From Antrihabitans stalagmiti (lineage in GTDB: Bacteria > Actinomycetota > Actinomycetes > Mycobacteriales > Mycobacteriaceae), in the NCBI RefSeq assembly GCF_016482825.1, contig NZ_JAEMNV010000004.1:186001-250000 (forward strand): a stretch of 64,000 bases of DNA, read 5' to 3'. The notes below the pieces were generated by a model. The model was not told the DNA's origin and searched no databases. It saw nothing but the letters and a program-made list of their open reading frames with translations. The position numbers and the translations under genes were made by a program. How positions within the stretch are numbered: position 1 is the stretch's first letter; every line of letters begins with the position of its first letter. Positions 50,216 through 59,393 of this stretch are shown piece by piece.

Positions 50216-51160
50216 TCACAAGGCGCGAAGCGCCCCACCCCGTCGCCCGGCGTCACGAAACGCCTCCAACCAGCCGATATCGCCTGGAACGATGCCGGTG
50301 ATGTCCCAGCGTTCCGCTTTTTCGTAGCGCTGGCGTGCGTCGAATCCGGCACCGACCAGATCGGCAAGCGACCCTGCCGCAAGCGTCTCGCGCGCTGCGG
50401 CGAGCACGGCTAGCGTCTCGTCCAAAGCGTCGAGCAATGCGTCGGCGTTCGCCTCGCACATCGCGCGCACCAAGTCGGGTGCCGTCGCCGCTACCCGTGT
50501 GCCATCGCGAAACGACCCGGCAGCGAGGCCGAGTGCCAGGTCCCCACCAGCCGCGCCCGATGTTGCCAGCGCCTCGGCAAGGACGTGCGGAAGATGCGAT
50601 ATGCGGGCGACCGCACGATCGTGCTCGTTTGACTCGGCAGGTATCACAACCGAGCCGCAGGCCAGCGCCAATCGCGTCACTGCCGACCACACCGCGGGGT
50701 CCGCGCCGTCCTCTGCCGCGACTACCCATACCGCGTCGTTGAACAGCTCAGCGAACGATGCACCCCAACCCGAGTCGGCGGTGCCAGCCATCGGGTGACC
50801 GCCGACGTAGCGTTCGGTCAAACCGACGCGAGCAACGGCCGCGGCAACGGGTGCCTTGACACTCACGACGTCGGTCAAAGGGCACCCGGGAGCGTGCTCG
50901 GCCACCGCTGCGAGCACGGCATCGACCGCAGGCATCGGCACCGCGACGACGATCAGTGCGTTGCCCTCACGTGCCCTGACCAGTGCGGACCTCAAGTCCG
51001 AGGTCGCATCGAAACCATCGGCGACGGCGTCACGAACCGGATCGGCCGACCTGTTGTAACCCCAGGCAGTCCGGCCGGCGGCGACGGCCGCACGAAGCAA
51101 CGACCCCCCGATCAGACCGAGTCCGAGTACGCAGATCGGCGGTTCGACGTGTTCTGACAC
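50216..51160 (-). CDS. tyrA: Prephenate dehydrogenase TyrA
   Basis: A 314-residue NAD-dependent enzyme. VLGLGLIGGSLLRAAVAAG is the dinucleotide motif; TDVVSVKAPV, GGHPMAGTADSGW and RISHLPHVLAEAL are the conserved prephenate-dehydrogenase segments containing the catalytic His. It converts prephenate to 4-hydroxyphenylpyruvate in tyrosine synthesis. It is divergent from the tRNA-adenosine-deaminase-associated gene, the same neighbour order as Rv3754/Rv3753c. Confidence 0.92.
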   Translation of the reverse strand: MSEHVEPPICVLGLGLIGGSLLRAAVAAGRTAWGYNRSADPVRDAVADGFDATSDLRSALVRAREGNALIVVAVPMPAVDAVLAAVAEHAPGCPLTDVVSVKAPVAAAVARVGLTERYVGGHPMAGTADSGWGASFAELFNDAVWVVAAEDGADPAVWSAVTRLALACGSVVIPAESNEHDRAVARISHLPHVLAEALATSGAAGGDLALGLAAGSFRDGTRVAATAPDLVRAMCEANADALLDALDETLAVLAAARETLAAGSLADLVGAGFDARQRYEKAERWDITGIVPGDIGWLEAFRDAGRRGGALRAL

Positions 51161-51239
51161 GCACTCAGGTTTTCACACTCGCCGCTGTTCACGGACTCTG
51201 ACTTCAACATTTCAGGGTGGGCGGACTACCGTTGCGCGC

Positions 51240-51779
51240 ATGGCTGCACAGCGTTCGAGTATCAACACAGCACCCTCGGACGACTTCGACGATCTCGAAG
51301 GATTCGGCGTTGCGGTGACGCGGGAAGAGGGTGTGTGGAAATGCACTCCACTCTCCTCCGGTGCTCTCACAAGCCTGCACACCGCCGAGACCGAGTTGCG
51401 CGAGCTGAGAAGTTCGGGCGCGGTGTTCGGGTTGCTGGACATCGACGACGAGTTCTTCGTGGTCCTGCGTCCGGCGCCTTCGGGCACGCGGATGTTGCTG
51501 TCGGACGCCACGGCCGCGATCGACTACGACATCGCAGCCGAGGTGCTCGACGCGATCAACGTCGAAATTCCGGACATCGACCCTGACGAGCTCGACGACA
51601 TCGAACCGTGGGAAGAGGGCGACCTCGGTGTGCTCGCCGATCTCGGTCTGCCGGAGCCGGTATTGAGTGTCATCGTCGCGGAGACCGACCTCTACCCGGA
51701 CGAGCAGATCGGCATGATCGCGGCTCGCCTCGGCTTCGCAAACGAGCTCGCGGCTGTGCTCGACAAGCTTCCCCGGTAG
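51240..51779 (+). CDS. tRNA adenosine deaminase-associated protein
   Basis: A 179-residue acidic protein found beside tadA in actinobacteria. The start DDFDDLEGFGVAVTREEGVWKC and the segments TELRELRSSGAVFGLLDIDDEFFVVLRP and YPDEQIGMIAARLGFANEL are characteristic. Its molecular role is not settled. It lies six bases before tadA, so the two form an operon. Confidence 0.85.
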   Translation: MAAQRSSINTAPSDDFDDLEGFGVAVTREEGVWKCTPLSSGALTSLHTAETELRELRSSGAVFGLLDIDDEFFVVLRPAPSGTRMLLSDATAAIDYDIAAEVLDAINVEIPDIDPDELDDIEPWEEGDLGVLADLGLPEPVLSVIVAETDLYPDEQIGMIAARLGFANELAAVLDKLPR

Positions 51780-51785
51780 CGGGTT

Positions 51786-52253
51786 TTGGACGACGAGACG
51801 CTCATCCGCGCCGCGATCGACGCTGCGTCACTAGCGGGTGACGGCGACGTTCCGGTCGGTGCAGTTGTCGTCGATGCTGCAGGCAACGTCCTGGCTCGCG
51901 CAGCCAATGCTCGTGAGGCGACGGGTGATCCGACGGCGCACGCCGAAATCCTTGCGTTGCGTGACGCCGCGCGGGTCCACGGCGACGGGTGGCATTTGGA
52001 CGGGCTCACCTTGGCCGTCACTCTCGAACCCTGCACCATGTGCGCGGGCGCGCTCGTTCTCGCACGCGTCGAGCGAGTTGTGTTCGGCGCGTGGGAGCCG
52101 AAAACGGGTGCGGTCGGGTCGCTGTGGGACGTCGTCCGTGACCGTCGATTGAATCATCGCCCGCAGGTCCGGGGCGGTGTCCTGGCAGATGAGTGCGCTG
52201 CGCTGCTCGACGACTTCTTCCGTGCACGACGCCGCGACGTCGGCGAACTCTGA
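51786..52253 (+). CDS. tadA: tRNA-specific adenosine deaminase TadA
   Basis: A 155-residue zinc deaminase that makes inosine at position 34 of tRNA-Arg(ACG), a tRNA present in this window. The zinc motifs are THAEIL (His and catalytic Glu) and LEPCTMCAGALV (two Cys). PVGAVVVDAAGNVLARAANAR is the N-terminal core, and RGGVLADECAALLDDFF the C-terminal helix. The start codon is TTG at 51786. Confidence 0.92.
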   Translation: MDDETLIRAAIDAASLAGDGDVPVGAVVVDAAGNVLARAANAREATGDPTAHAEILALRDAARVHGDGWHLDGLTLAVTLEPCTMCAGALVLARVERVVFGAWEPKTGAVGSLWDVVRDRRLNHRPQVRGGVLADECAALLDDFFRARRRDVGEL

Positions 52254-52352
52254 GCAAGCAAGTTTCTTCGACTCCCGACGAAAAAAGACAACTTGGTGCG
52301 AATATTGCCTCTGTGCCGGACGACCCGGCGCGCAAACTCTGACGGAGGAACC

Positions 52353-52550
52353 ATGGGTATTGCAGACGATGCGAAGAGCACGGCTGAGAACATCGGCGGT
52401 CAGGCGAAGGAAGTAGTCGAAGGCGCGCTCGGCAAGGCAGAGGAGCTGGCCACTGCTGCAAAGGATGCGCTCCTCGAGGGTGTCGACAAGGCAAAAGAGG
52501 CAGCAACCGATCTCAAAGACAAGGTCACCGGCGGCGGATCCGGCGTCTAA
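52353..52550 (+). CDS. CsbD-like/antitoxin-type small helical protein
   Basis: A 65-residue protein. MGIADDAKSTAENIGGQAKEVVEGALGKAEEL and repeated KA/AKD helices resemble the CsbD and Rv0909-like families (abundant stress-linked proteins; Rv0909 is annotated as an antitoxin). No toxin gene is adjacent. CGGAGGAA lies six bases before the ATG. It is followed 45 bases later by tRNA-Ser(CGA). Confidence 0.65.
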   Translation: MGIADDAKSTAENIGGQAKEVVEGALGKAEELATAAKDALLEGVDKAKEAATDLKDKVTGGGSGV

Positions 52551-52595
52551 CGTCGCGATTTAGCGCAACTGCCGATCTCCGGTAGAGTCTGCGGC

Positions 52596-52686
52596 GGTGG
52601 CGTGTCCGAGCGGCCTAAGGAGCACGCCTCGAAAGCGTGTGACGGGTAACCCCCGTCCGAGGGTTCAAATCCCTCCGCCACCGCCA
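52596..52686 (+). tRNA. tRNA-Ser(CGA)
   Basis: A 91-nt class II tRNA. GGTGGCG pairs with CGCCACC; anticodon loop CTCGAAA (CGA); long variable arm; CCA encoded. Confidence 0.96.
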
Positions 52687-52687
52687 T

Positions 52688-52724
52688 AGAAACCCCTCGC
52701 TTAGCAACTCAGCGAGGGGTTTCT
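52688..52724. terminator. Terminator after tRNA-Ser(CGA)
   Basis: A 14-bp stem (AGAAACCCCTCGCT with AGCGAGGGGTTTCT) with a nine-base loop, then TTGCTG. The tail is T-poor but the stem is perfect. Confidence 0.8.
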
Positions 52725-52739
52725 TGCTGTCAGCGTGCA

Positions 52740-52789
52740 TCGAATCGGGTCGGCGTGCATCCCGACTGACGCACGCCGACCCGAATCGA
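52740..52789. repeat. Long hairpin, copy 1 of a flanking palindromic repeat
   Basis: A 19-bp stem with one mismatch around TCGGGTCGGCGTGC, with a 12-base loop containing TCCCGA. Related to 56710-56751. It lies just past the end of the surface-protein gene and may also terminate it. Confidence 0.65.
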
Positions 52790-52813
52790 CGCACACCGAT
52801 CGACCCAAACCCC

Positions 52814-55800
52814 CTACCGCACGAACGTCGCGGTGTAGTCGATGTTGTTCAGCACGTTGGAGTCCCTTGTCGTGGTGTTGATGCGGCCGATCACAAGTCC
52901 GAGGCCGAGTCGAGGCTGAGCTTCCAAAACGACCGTATAGGTGACCGTCTGCTGCGGTGCGAGCGTCGGTATTGCGAATGTGACGGTGTTGCCCGCGACC
53001 TGACCGCCTGCTGGGTCGACGATACGGGCGAACATCAGGTGCGACACCGTTACGGTGACACCATTCGATGGCTGCGCACCGTTGTTACGCACGGTGATCG
53101 TCGATGGGACCGTCGACCCTCGTGGAGCGTTCTGCGGGGTGGCGATATCGATCGACACATCCGAGGGCGCGTCGCCGGGTTGTTGGCCGACGTTGAGGAC
53201 CGACAAGCTCAGTTGCCCCGTACTCGGCCCGATTCCTGCCGCCGTGTCACCCGTGTACGCGGCCGTGATGACGTGCGCCCCGGACTTCAACTTCGAGAAA
53301 TCAGCCTTGACCAGAACGGCTTTGCCGTTCACCACCGGCACAGGCCCGCCCATTGCCGCCCCGTCCGCAGCGAATTGCACCGTGCCCGCACTGACCGGCC
53401 CGGTTGGATCGGTGGTGATCGTGGCGGTCAGGTCCAGTTGCTGGAAGAAGGCGACCGGGTTGCGGTTGGCGGTGACGGTCGTTGTCGATGACCGGGTGTA
53501 GACGTCGATCTGTTGTTGCGCAGTCGATTCCAGGTAGACCTCGTTGCCCAGATAGCGCGCTTCGACGCCCCCCGTGCCAGCAGCGAGCGGCGGTGACGTC
53601 GCGCTACCGTCGGCATCCAGCGGCACCGGCTCGCCGAGACTCGTCCCGTTCTGCGAAAATGCAATGGCACCAGTTGGTTTGGGTGCACCGGCCGGTCCGG
53701 TGACCGTCGCGCCGACCACAGCCCCCGCAAGCACAGGCGGCGGTGGCAGGGTCAGGCGAGTCTCGGTCCCGAGCTTGGCGACGTTCTGGTCCAGCGTCTT
53801 TGTGTTCGACGCGAATCGAGCATCGCCCGAGTATTTTGCCGTGACGACTGTTGTGCCGAGCGGCAGATTGTCCACCGGAACGCTTGTCGCCGAGGCCGGT
53901 CCGGTTGCGGCGAGTGGTACCGGCTCACCGACCGGATTCCCGCCTATCTCGAATTGCACTGTGCCGGTTGGTCGATCGCTCACACCGGAGTCCGGAGTGA
54001 CAACGGCCGAGAACGTCACAGGCTGGCCGGGATAGGACGGATTGTGGGACGACTCCAAGGTCATCGTCTGACCGTCGGCGTCGACGAGCAAACCGACGCT
54101 GCCGAAAACGGGAGCGAAGGTCTTGTTCGGATCGTCGCCGAGGTAGGTCGCCAGAATGTGGTGGGTGCCAGGCAGTAGGTTGCTCACCGGTGGCAAAGTC
54201 ACTGTGCCGGAGTTCAATTCGAGCGGACCGCCGACGTCGTTTCCGTCGATCTTGAACTGAACGTGACCGCTCGGCGTACCGAAGGACGGAGTTGTACCTT
54301 CTTGCTGCGATATCTTCGCGGTGAAGGTCACCGGTTGTCCGGGCTGCGAGATGTAGTCGGTCGCATCGGTCGTCACCTCGATGCTGGTGGGTACCTCGAC
54401 ATCGTGCAGCCGGAAGGTTGTCTCACCGATGAGGTGCGCAGGATCGTCGGTGACCGTTGCGTTTACGACGAAGCCTTCCGGCAGTGACGCCTGCTCGGCA
54501 GCGGGCAATGCTCTGATCGTCGTCTCGGCGAACCCCTCCGAATCGGTGTTCACCGAGATGCTGGACTCGCCATTGGAGAATTTCGCTGCGGCACCCTGCG
54601 TCGACGGCAATGTGAACGTGATCGATTTGTTCGCCTGCGGACCCTCGATCGCATCCACGAATCGCACTCGAAGGGGTTGCGCGAACTGCTGATCCGAGTA
54701 CGCACTCTGACTGTTCCCCGAAATCAGCTCCACCCGACTGCGTTTGGCTGGGATCGGGACCACCAGGTCGACGTGTCCGTCGTTGCGGCCTTCCTCGTTG
54801 CCGAAATCGCCGTTCGGTCCGCTGTAGTAGGACGGCGTTTGGCCGGGCACGCTACGAGCGAGGGACTCGCCACCCCCGCCTCCGCCGCCACCGCCGTCGT
54901 CACCGTCGTTGGCGCCGTGACCTTTTCCGCCGCCGCGGTGTCCGCCGCCGCCGCCGCCTCCTCCTCCGCCGGTGCTGCTGCCGGAGCCGTCGCCGCCCTT
55001 GGTTCCGCTCTCCTCACCGCCGAGACCGCCTGGGCCGCCACCGAAGCCGCCGCCCTTGCCGTCTTCGGGATCGACACCTGCGGCTCCACCGTCCCCACCG
55101 TCTGCGCTGAATCCGTTGCCGCCGCCACCGCCGCCGCCCCCGCCGATCACCAGGTACTCGGAGCGTGCGTCGTGAGTCGAGGCATCGCAGTCGGCGTCGG
55201 TCTGGCTCACCGATGTCGAACCGCCGCCACCTGCGCCGCTGTAGGACGCGTCCGAGTCGGCGGTCCCTCGGCCACCGCCCCTGCCATTGCCCCAACCGCC
55301 GCTGGCGCCACCGTAGTGCCCGACTTCGATCTTCAGCTGCTTGCGTTCGGTGACCGCAACGACGGCTTGGACGCCGCTGCCGGACCCGCCGGTGCTGACA
55401 TTGTCGTCGAAGTCGCGGCCGCCGCCACCACCGGATCCGCCGAGTGCGTCGACGTAGAGCTCGTTGACGCCGTCGCCGACGCAGTAGTACTGCGCTTCCT
55501 CGCCTCGGACGCCGAACGATTTGGTGCGAACGCCATCGGCGGACGTCAGAAACAGAATGTAGCCGTCACCCGAGACGGACGCCGTCTGGATGTTCGAATT
55601 GGTGAGTGCCTGTGCGGCAAAGGATGTGCCGCCACCTCCGCCCGCGCCGCCTGCACCTTTTGCGGCTTCGGGTCCGTGCACGATCGGGGTCGCGGGTGCC
55701 TGGGCGCCACCGCAACCGCCGTGTTCGTAACCGCCTCCGCCGCCACCTCCACCGCCTCCGCCGCCGGTGGTGTCGAAGGTGCCGCCGGCACCGCCTTCTT

Positions 55801-56563
55801 TTGGACCAGTGCAGCTCAGCCCGCTCGAGGTGTCGCCCGCTGGGTTGTTTTCACCGGCGCCGCCCTCGTACGGCGGAACGTCTTCGTAGCTGAACGGACC
55901 GCTGCCGTCGCCACCGTCGCCACCTTGGCGTCGAGGTCCGCCGCCGCAATAGAAAAACGTCGAATCCCGCACGGGCGAAACGGAATAGCAGTCGGGCGCG
56001 CTGCCACCCGATCCGCCACCGCCACCGGCAACAGCAATGGGTTCACCGTTGTAGAGCACGGCCGAGGCACCGCCGCCGCCACCGCCGTCGTAACCGTTCG
56101 AGTACACGGTGCCGAAGTTGGTGACGTTGGCGATGGCGAGTCCCTTCGGACCACCGGATGCGTAGGGGGAATACCCGCCGTCGCTGGTGCCGCGGCACCC
56201 GACCTGCACGTCGAACTCCTGTCCTGGCGTGACGCGCAGGCCGCCGGTGACCTGTCCACCGAGCCCGCCGATCCCTGCGTAGTTCGGGTTCGGCGTCTGG
56301 CCTTCGCCGCCGACAGCCTCGATGTAGAGACTGGTCGTCCCCTCGGGGACTTTGTACTTCTGATTGCCCGCAGTGCAGTGATAGGCGTGAATGGTGATCC
56401 CGGTTTCGGCGTCGAACAACACGTCGGGTGCGATCTCGACCGGCGGGGGCGGTGCGGCGGCGGCCAGCGGCGGGTCGACCAGCACGGCGGCGGTTCCGGC
56501 GCCGACGAGGATCGCGCACGTCGACACCACCAGAAGACGATCGAGGAACCCACTCCTGGACAT
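52814..56563 (-). CDS. Glycine-rich, Ig-repeat secreted surface protein
   Basis: A 1249-residue exported protein. The signal peptide spans about 1-37 (AVLVDPPLAAAA-PP). Two glycine-rich modules (about 60-340 and 345-600) each open with a Cys-containing strand (YHCTAGNQKYKVPEG, YYCVGDGVNELYVDALGG), as in ALK/LTK-type glycine-rich domains. A Big_1-like segment follows (about 605-715), then four Ig-like repeats with VQFKIDGNDVGGP-type motifs (about 715-1110), and a DUF11-like end (SDVSIDIATPQNAPRGSTV). No LPXTG or membrane anchor is visible. An adhesin or biofilm-matrix role is inferred. Long G+C-rich runs in the glycine region open spurious frames on the opposite strand. Confidence 0.8.
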   Translation of the reverse strand: MSRSGFLDRLLVVSTCAILVGAGTAAVLVDPPLAAAAPPPPVEIAPDVLFDAETGITIHAYHCTAGNQKYKVPEGTTSLYIEAVGGEGQTPNPNYAGIGGLGGQVTGGLRVTPGQEFDVQVGCRGTSDGGYSPYASGGPKGLAIANVTNFGTVYSNGYDGGGGGGASAVLYNGEPIAVAGGGGGSGGSAPDCYSVSPVRDSTFFYCGGGPRRQGGDGGDGSGPFSYEDVPPYEGGAGENNPAGDTSSGLSCTGPKEGGAGGTFDTTGGGGGGGGGGGGYEHGGCGGAQAPATPIVHGPEAAKGAGGAGGGGGTSFAAQALTNSNIQTASVSGDGYILFLTSADGVRTKSFGVRGEEAQYYCVGDGVNELYVDALGGSGGGGGRDFDDNVSTGGSGSGVQAVVAVTERKQLKIEVGHYGGASGGWGNGRGGGRGTADSDASYSGAGGGGSTSVSQTDADCDASTHDARSEYLVIGGGGGGGGGNGFSADGGDGGAAGVDPEDGKGGGFGGGPGGLGGEESGTKGGDGSGSSTGGGGGGGGGGHRGGGKGHGANDGDDGGGGGGGGGESLARSVPGQTPSYYSGPNGDFGNEEGRNDGHVDLVVPIPAKRSRVELISGNSQSAYSDQQFAQPLRVRFVDAIEGPQANKSITFTLPSTQGAAAKFSNGESSISVNTDSEGFAETTIRALPAAEQASLPEGFVVNATVTDDPAHLIGETTFRLHDVEVPTSIEVTTDATDYISQPGQPVTFTAKISQQEGTTPSFGTPSGHVQFKIDGNDVGGPLELNSGTVTLPPVSNLLPGTHHILATYLGDDPNKTFAPVFGSVGLLVDADGQTMTLESSHNPSYPGQPVTFSAVVTPDSGVSDRPTGTVQFEIGGNPVGEPVPLAATGPASATSVPVDNLPLGTTVVTAKYSGDARFASNTKTLDQNVAKLGTETRLTLPPPPVLAGAVVGATVTGPAGAPKPTGAIAFSQNGTSLGEPVPLDADGSATSPPLAAGTGGVEARYLGNEVYLESTAQQQIDVYTRSSTTTVTANRNPVAFFQQLDLTATITTDPTGPVSAGTVQFAADGAAMGGPVPVVNGKAVLVKADFSKLKSGAHVITAAYTGDTAAGIGPSTGQLSLSVLNVGQQPGDAPSDVSIDIATPQNAPRGSTVPSTITVRNNGAQPSNGVTVTVSHLMFARIVDPAGGQVAGNTVTFAIPTLAPQQTVTYTVVLEAQPRLGLGLVIGRINTTTRDSNVLNNIDYTATFVR

Positions 56564-56709
56564 GGGAAACTCCGTTTCGGCCCGCGTGCCCCCGCGAGCA
56601 GAACGTTAGTGACGGCACAGTCGAAATTTGTGTTCGACATGCGGGGAAAGGCCGGATTTGCCCGACCGATCTCCGGTCGGTCGGAGATCAAGTCATCAGA
56701 GTGCGTCGT

Positions 56710-56751
56710 TTCGGGTCGGTGTGCTCCCGATCGAGTGCACACCGACCCGAA
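56710..56751. repeat. Long hairpin, copy 2 of the flanking palindromic repeat
   Basis: A 15-bp perfect stem TTCGGGTCGGTGTGC with GCACACCGACCCGAA and a 12-base loop containing TCCCGA, similar to copy 1. It lies in the 325-base gap upstream of the surface-protein gene, which also contains a small stem GATCTCCG/CGGAGATC (56669-56690). Confidence 0.65.
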
Positions 56752-56836
56752 CTCGTGCTCCCTGACCGATCGTCCACCGGACCGATGAGTCCGTAGCTAA
56801 CTGTGCGCACGACCTCCACCGATCCACACCACACCG

Positions 56837-56869
56837 AAAGGCCCCCATCTGCGCGAGATGAGGGCCTTT
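56837..56869 (-). terminator. Terminator downstream of the first MmpL gene
   Basis: AAAGGCCC (56837-56844) pairs with GGGCCTTT (56862-56869), with inner ATCT/AGAT pairing. It lies 20 bases past the MmpL stop. Confidence 0.75.
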
Positions 56870-56888
56870 CGTCGTGTTCCTTGGAGCG

Positions 56889-59216
56889 TCAGGAGATCTT
56901 TACCGGCTCCGGTTCCTTCGCCACATCGCCGTGCCTGCGAAGGTTCAACTTCTCACCTTCGACGTCGATGTTCGGCACGATGCGGTCGAGCCACTTCGGC
57001 ATCCACCAGGCTGCGTCACCGAGCAGCGCGAGCAGCGCCGGGATGATCAGCATGCGCACGATGAATGCGTCGAGGAGAACGCCGACTGCCAGTGCGAAGC
57101 CCATCGTCTTGGCGGTGGGGTCGGATTCCAGCATAAATGCGCTGAATACCGAGATCATGATGATCGCCGCCGACGTCACGACGCGCGCGCCGTGGTGGTA
57201 GCCGGAGATCATCGCCTCCTTGGCAGGCTTGCCGTGGACGTATTCCTCGCGCATACGAGTCACGAGGAACACCTGGTAGTCCATGGCGAGACCGAACACC
57301 AGGCCGATCAACATGATCGGTAGGAAGCTCACGATCGGGTGTGGATCGGCGATCAGCCCGAACTTGCCTTCCTGGAAGATCAGCACAGTCGCACCGAAGG
57401 TCGCTGCCATCGACAACAGGAACCCGAGTGCACCGATCAGCGGAACCAGGATCGAACGGAACACCAGGATCAGCAGCAGGAACGCTGCACCTGCGACGAT
57501 CGCGATGTATGGAACGATCGAGCCGAGTAGCACGTCGTCGACATCGGCAAAGATCGCCGTCGTACCTGTGACGCCGTACTCCAGCCCGTATTCGTCGGTC
57601 AGCGCCGATTCCGCGCCGCGGACCTCCTTGACCAGATCCTTGGTGTCCTGGTTGTTCGGGCCCGACTTCGGAACGCCGTCGAACGTTGCGCCCGCTCCGT
57701 CTTCGCTTTTGTTCGGTCCGATCACGTAGTCCATATCGGAGTACGAGACGAGTTGCTGGCGGACTGCGTCGAGTGCTGCGTCACGACGATCCGGTGCAAC
57801 ATCGGCAAGGTCGACCGCGATTTGCAGTACGCCGTTGCTGCCCTCGCCGAATCCGTCGGTCCGCAGTTCGTAGGCCTGGCGGACGGTGGTGTCGGTCGGT
57901 GCACTCTCGTCGCCGGGGAGGCCGAGGTTGAGGTTGACCGCGGGCAGTGCAAGCAGGCCGAGGACGACGATGCCGAACGTCAGCGCCACGGCCGGTGCCT
58001 TGCCGATCCACTTTGCGACGCGCTGACCGTTGGATACGACGGAGTCGTCCTCGGGATCGTGCTTGGCGATGAACGGCAGCTTCGGTTTGAACAGAGCCTT
58101 ACCGAAGGCTCCGAGCAACGCGGGCATCAATGTGAGCGCCACCAGCACCGCGAACGCCGCTGCGATTGCGCCGCCGATACCCATGAAGGTCAAGAATTTG
58201 ACGCCGACGATGCTGAGGCCGCTGAGCGCGATGATGACGGTGAGACCAGCGAACACGACCGCAGAACCAGCTGTACCGAGTGCGGCACCGGCTGCCTCTT
58301 CGGGTGTGTCGGCGACCGTGAGTTCGTGTTTGTATCTCGACACGATGAACAGCGCGTAGTCGATCGAGAGGGCGATACCGATCATCGACGCGAGGAACGT
58401 CGTGAAGGTGGGGATGGAGATGATCGATGTTCCCGCCATGATCAGCATGGTGGCTGCGCCCAACCCGACGACCGCGGTGATGAGCGGGATGAACGGTGCG
58501 ACGAGGGCGCCGAAGGCGATGATCATGACGATCAGTGCGACACCCATACCCATCAGTTCGGCGGAACCGCCGGGCGCTGCGTTCTCCTGTGCGATCGAGC
58601 CGCTTAGCTCGACGGTGAGGCCGGCGTTGCGCGCGTCGTCGGCGATGTCGTAGGCCTTCTCACGATCCTCGGGCGTGATGTCCTGGAACTTGGCGATCGT
58701 GAACTTGGCGCCCAATGTTGCGACGGTGTCCGGCTTTTCGGTGTTGAGAACGTTGAGCGGTGCACCACTGCAGTCGGCTCTGAACTGCTCCGCTGTGCGG
58801 TCGGCCGTGAGACACGTTGCGCCATCGCTGGTTTCGAGCTTGCCGGCCGTGGTGATCGGGCTTTCGATCTGCTTCTCGTGATCGACGATGTCGAGACCGT
58901 TGAGCTTGTCGACCAGCGCGTTGATCGCCGCTTCGTTGTTGGGGTCAGTCAGCTTCTGCCCCTCGGGAGCGGCGATGACGTAAGTCCCTGTGACGGCGTC
59001 GAAATCGAACGCGTCCGAGGCCCCGGGAAAGTGCTTGTCCAAGATTTCCGTTGCCCTCTCGGAGGGCAGGTTGGGCATGGTGAAGTCGTCTTCCATCGGC
59101 TGCGATATCGCCGACGACAGGACGCCGAGTCCGATGAGCAACACCAGCCAGATCGGCAAGACAAGCCATTTTCGGCGGAACGCGAACTTCCCCCACCGAT
59201 ACAAGTAAACGGACAC
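56889..59216 (-). CDS. MmpL-type RND transporter
   Basis: A 775-residue transporter with twelve membrane helices in two halves and two large extracytoplasmic loops. The proton-relay Asp-Tyr pairs are SIDYALFIVSRY near residue 280 and GLAMDYQVFLVTR in the second half, the MmpL3-type signature. MmpL proteins move lipids, drugs or other hydrophobic molecules. The start at 59216 is GTG or ATG-like near the SVYLYRWGKFAFRRKW amphipathic N-terminus. It is divergent from the TetR gene across the operator at 59297-59337. Confidence 0.9.
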   Translation of the reverse strand: MSVYLYRWGKFAFRRKWLVLPIWLVLLIGLGVLSSAISQPMEDDFTMPNLPSERATEILDKHFPGASDAFDFDAVTGTYVIAAPEGQKLTDPNNEAAINALVDKLNGLDIVDHEKQIESPITTAGKLETSDGATCLTADRTAEQFRADCSGAPLNVLNTEKPDTVATLGAKFTIAKFQDITPEDREKAYDIADDARNAGLTVELSGSIAQENAAPGGSAELMGMGVALIVMIIAFGALVAPFIPLITAVVGLGAATMLIMAGTSIISIPTFTTFLASMIGIALSIDYALFIVSRYKHELTVADTPEEAAGAALGTAGSAVVFAGLTVIIALSGLSIVGVKFLTFMGIGGAIAAAFAVLVALTLMPALLGAFGKALFKPKLPFIAKHDPEDDSVVSNGQRVAKWIGKAPAVALTFGIVVLGLLALPAVNLNLGLPGDESAPTDTTVRQAYELRTDGFGEGSNGVLQIAVDLADVAPDRRDAALDAVRQQLVSYSDMDYVIGPNKSEDGAGATFDGVPKSGPNNQDTKDLVKEVRGAESALTDEYGLEYGVTGTTAIFADVDDVLLGSIVPYIAIVAGAAFLLLILVFRSILVPLIGALGFLLSMAATFGATVLIFQEGKFGLIADPHPIVSFLPIMLIGLVFGLAMDYQVFLVTRMREEYVHGKPAKEAMISGYHHGARVVTSAAIIMISVFSAFMLESDPTAKTMGFALAVGVLLDAFIVRMLIIPALLALLGDAAWWMPKWLDRIVPNIDVEGEKLNLRRHGDVAKEPEPVKIS

Positions 59217-59296
59217 GATTTTCTCCTCGATGGCACGTGTGGATGTAGGGCACGAAATCGCACAGAGTCGAGCTCCCCCTCCGAAACTGCGTGCTC

Positions 59297-59337
59297 CTAC
59301 CGTTCGGTAGGTACGCTACCTACCGCACGGCAGGTAG
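59297..59337. promoter_or_regulatory. TetR operator between MmpL and TetR genes
   Basis: Overlapping inverted repeats: CTACCG-TT-CGGTAG (59297-59310), CGGTAGGTA-CGC-TACCTACCG (59305-59325, perfect) and CTACCT...AGGTAG (59316-59337). Dense dyads in a divergent intergenic region are typical TetR sites. Confidence 0.75.
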
Positions 59338-59393
59338 ACAATCGAGTTTTCTGAGTCGAACCTGTGAGAATCGCAATAGGAAGCTGTCGACCA

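Noticed and set aside
54677-56788. A 703-codon open frame on the + strand, rich in Ala/Val/Thr
   Set aside because: It is the antisense of the glycine-rich region; GGC/GGT-rich codons read in reverse give Ala/Pro frames without stops. No domain, signal peptide or ribosome site.
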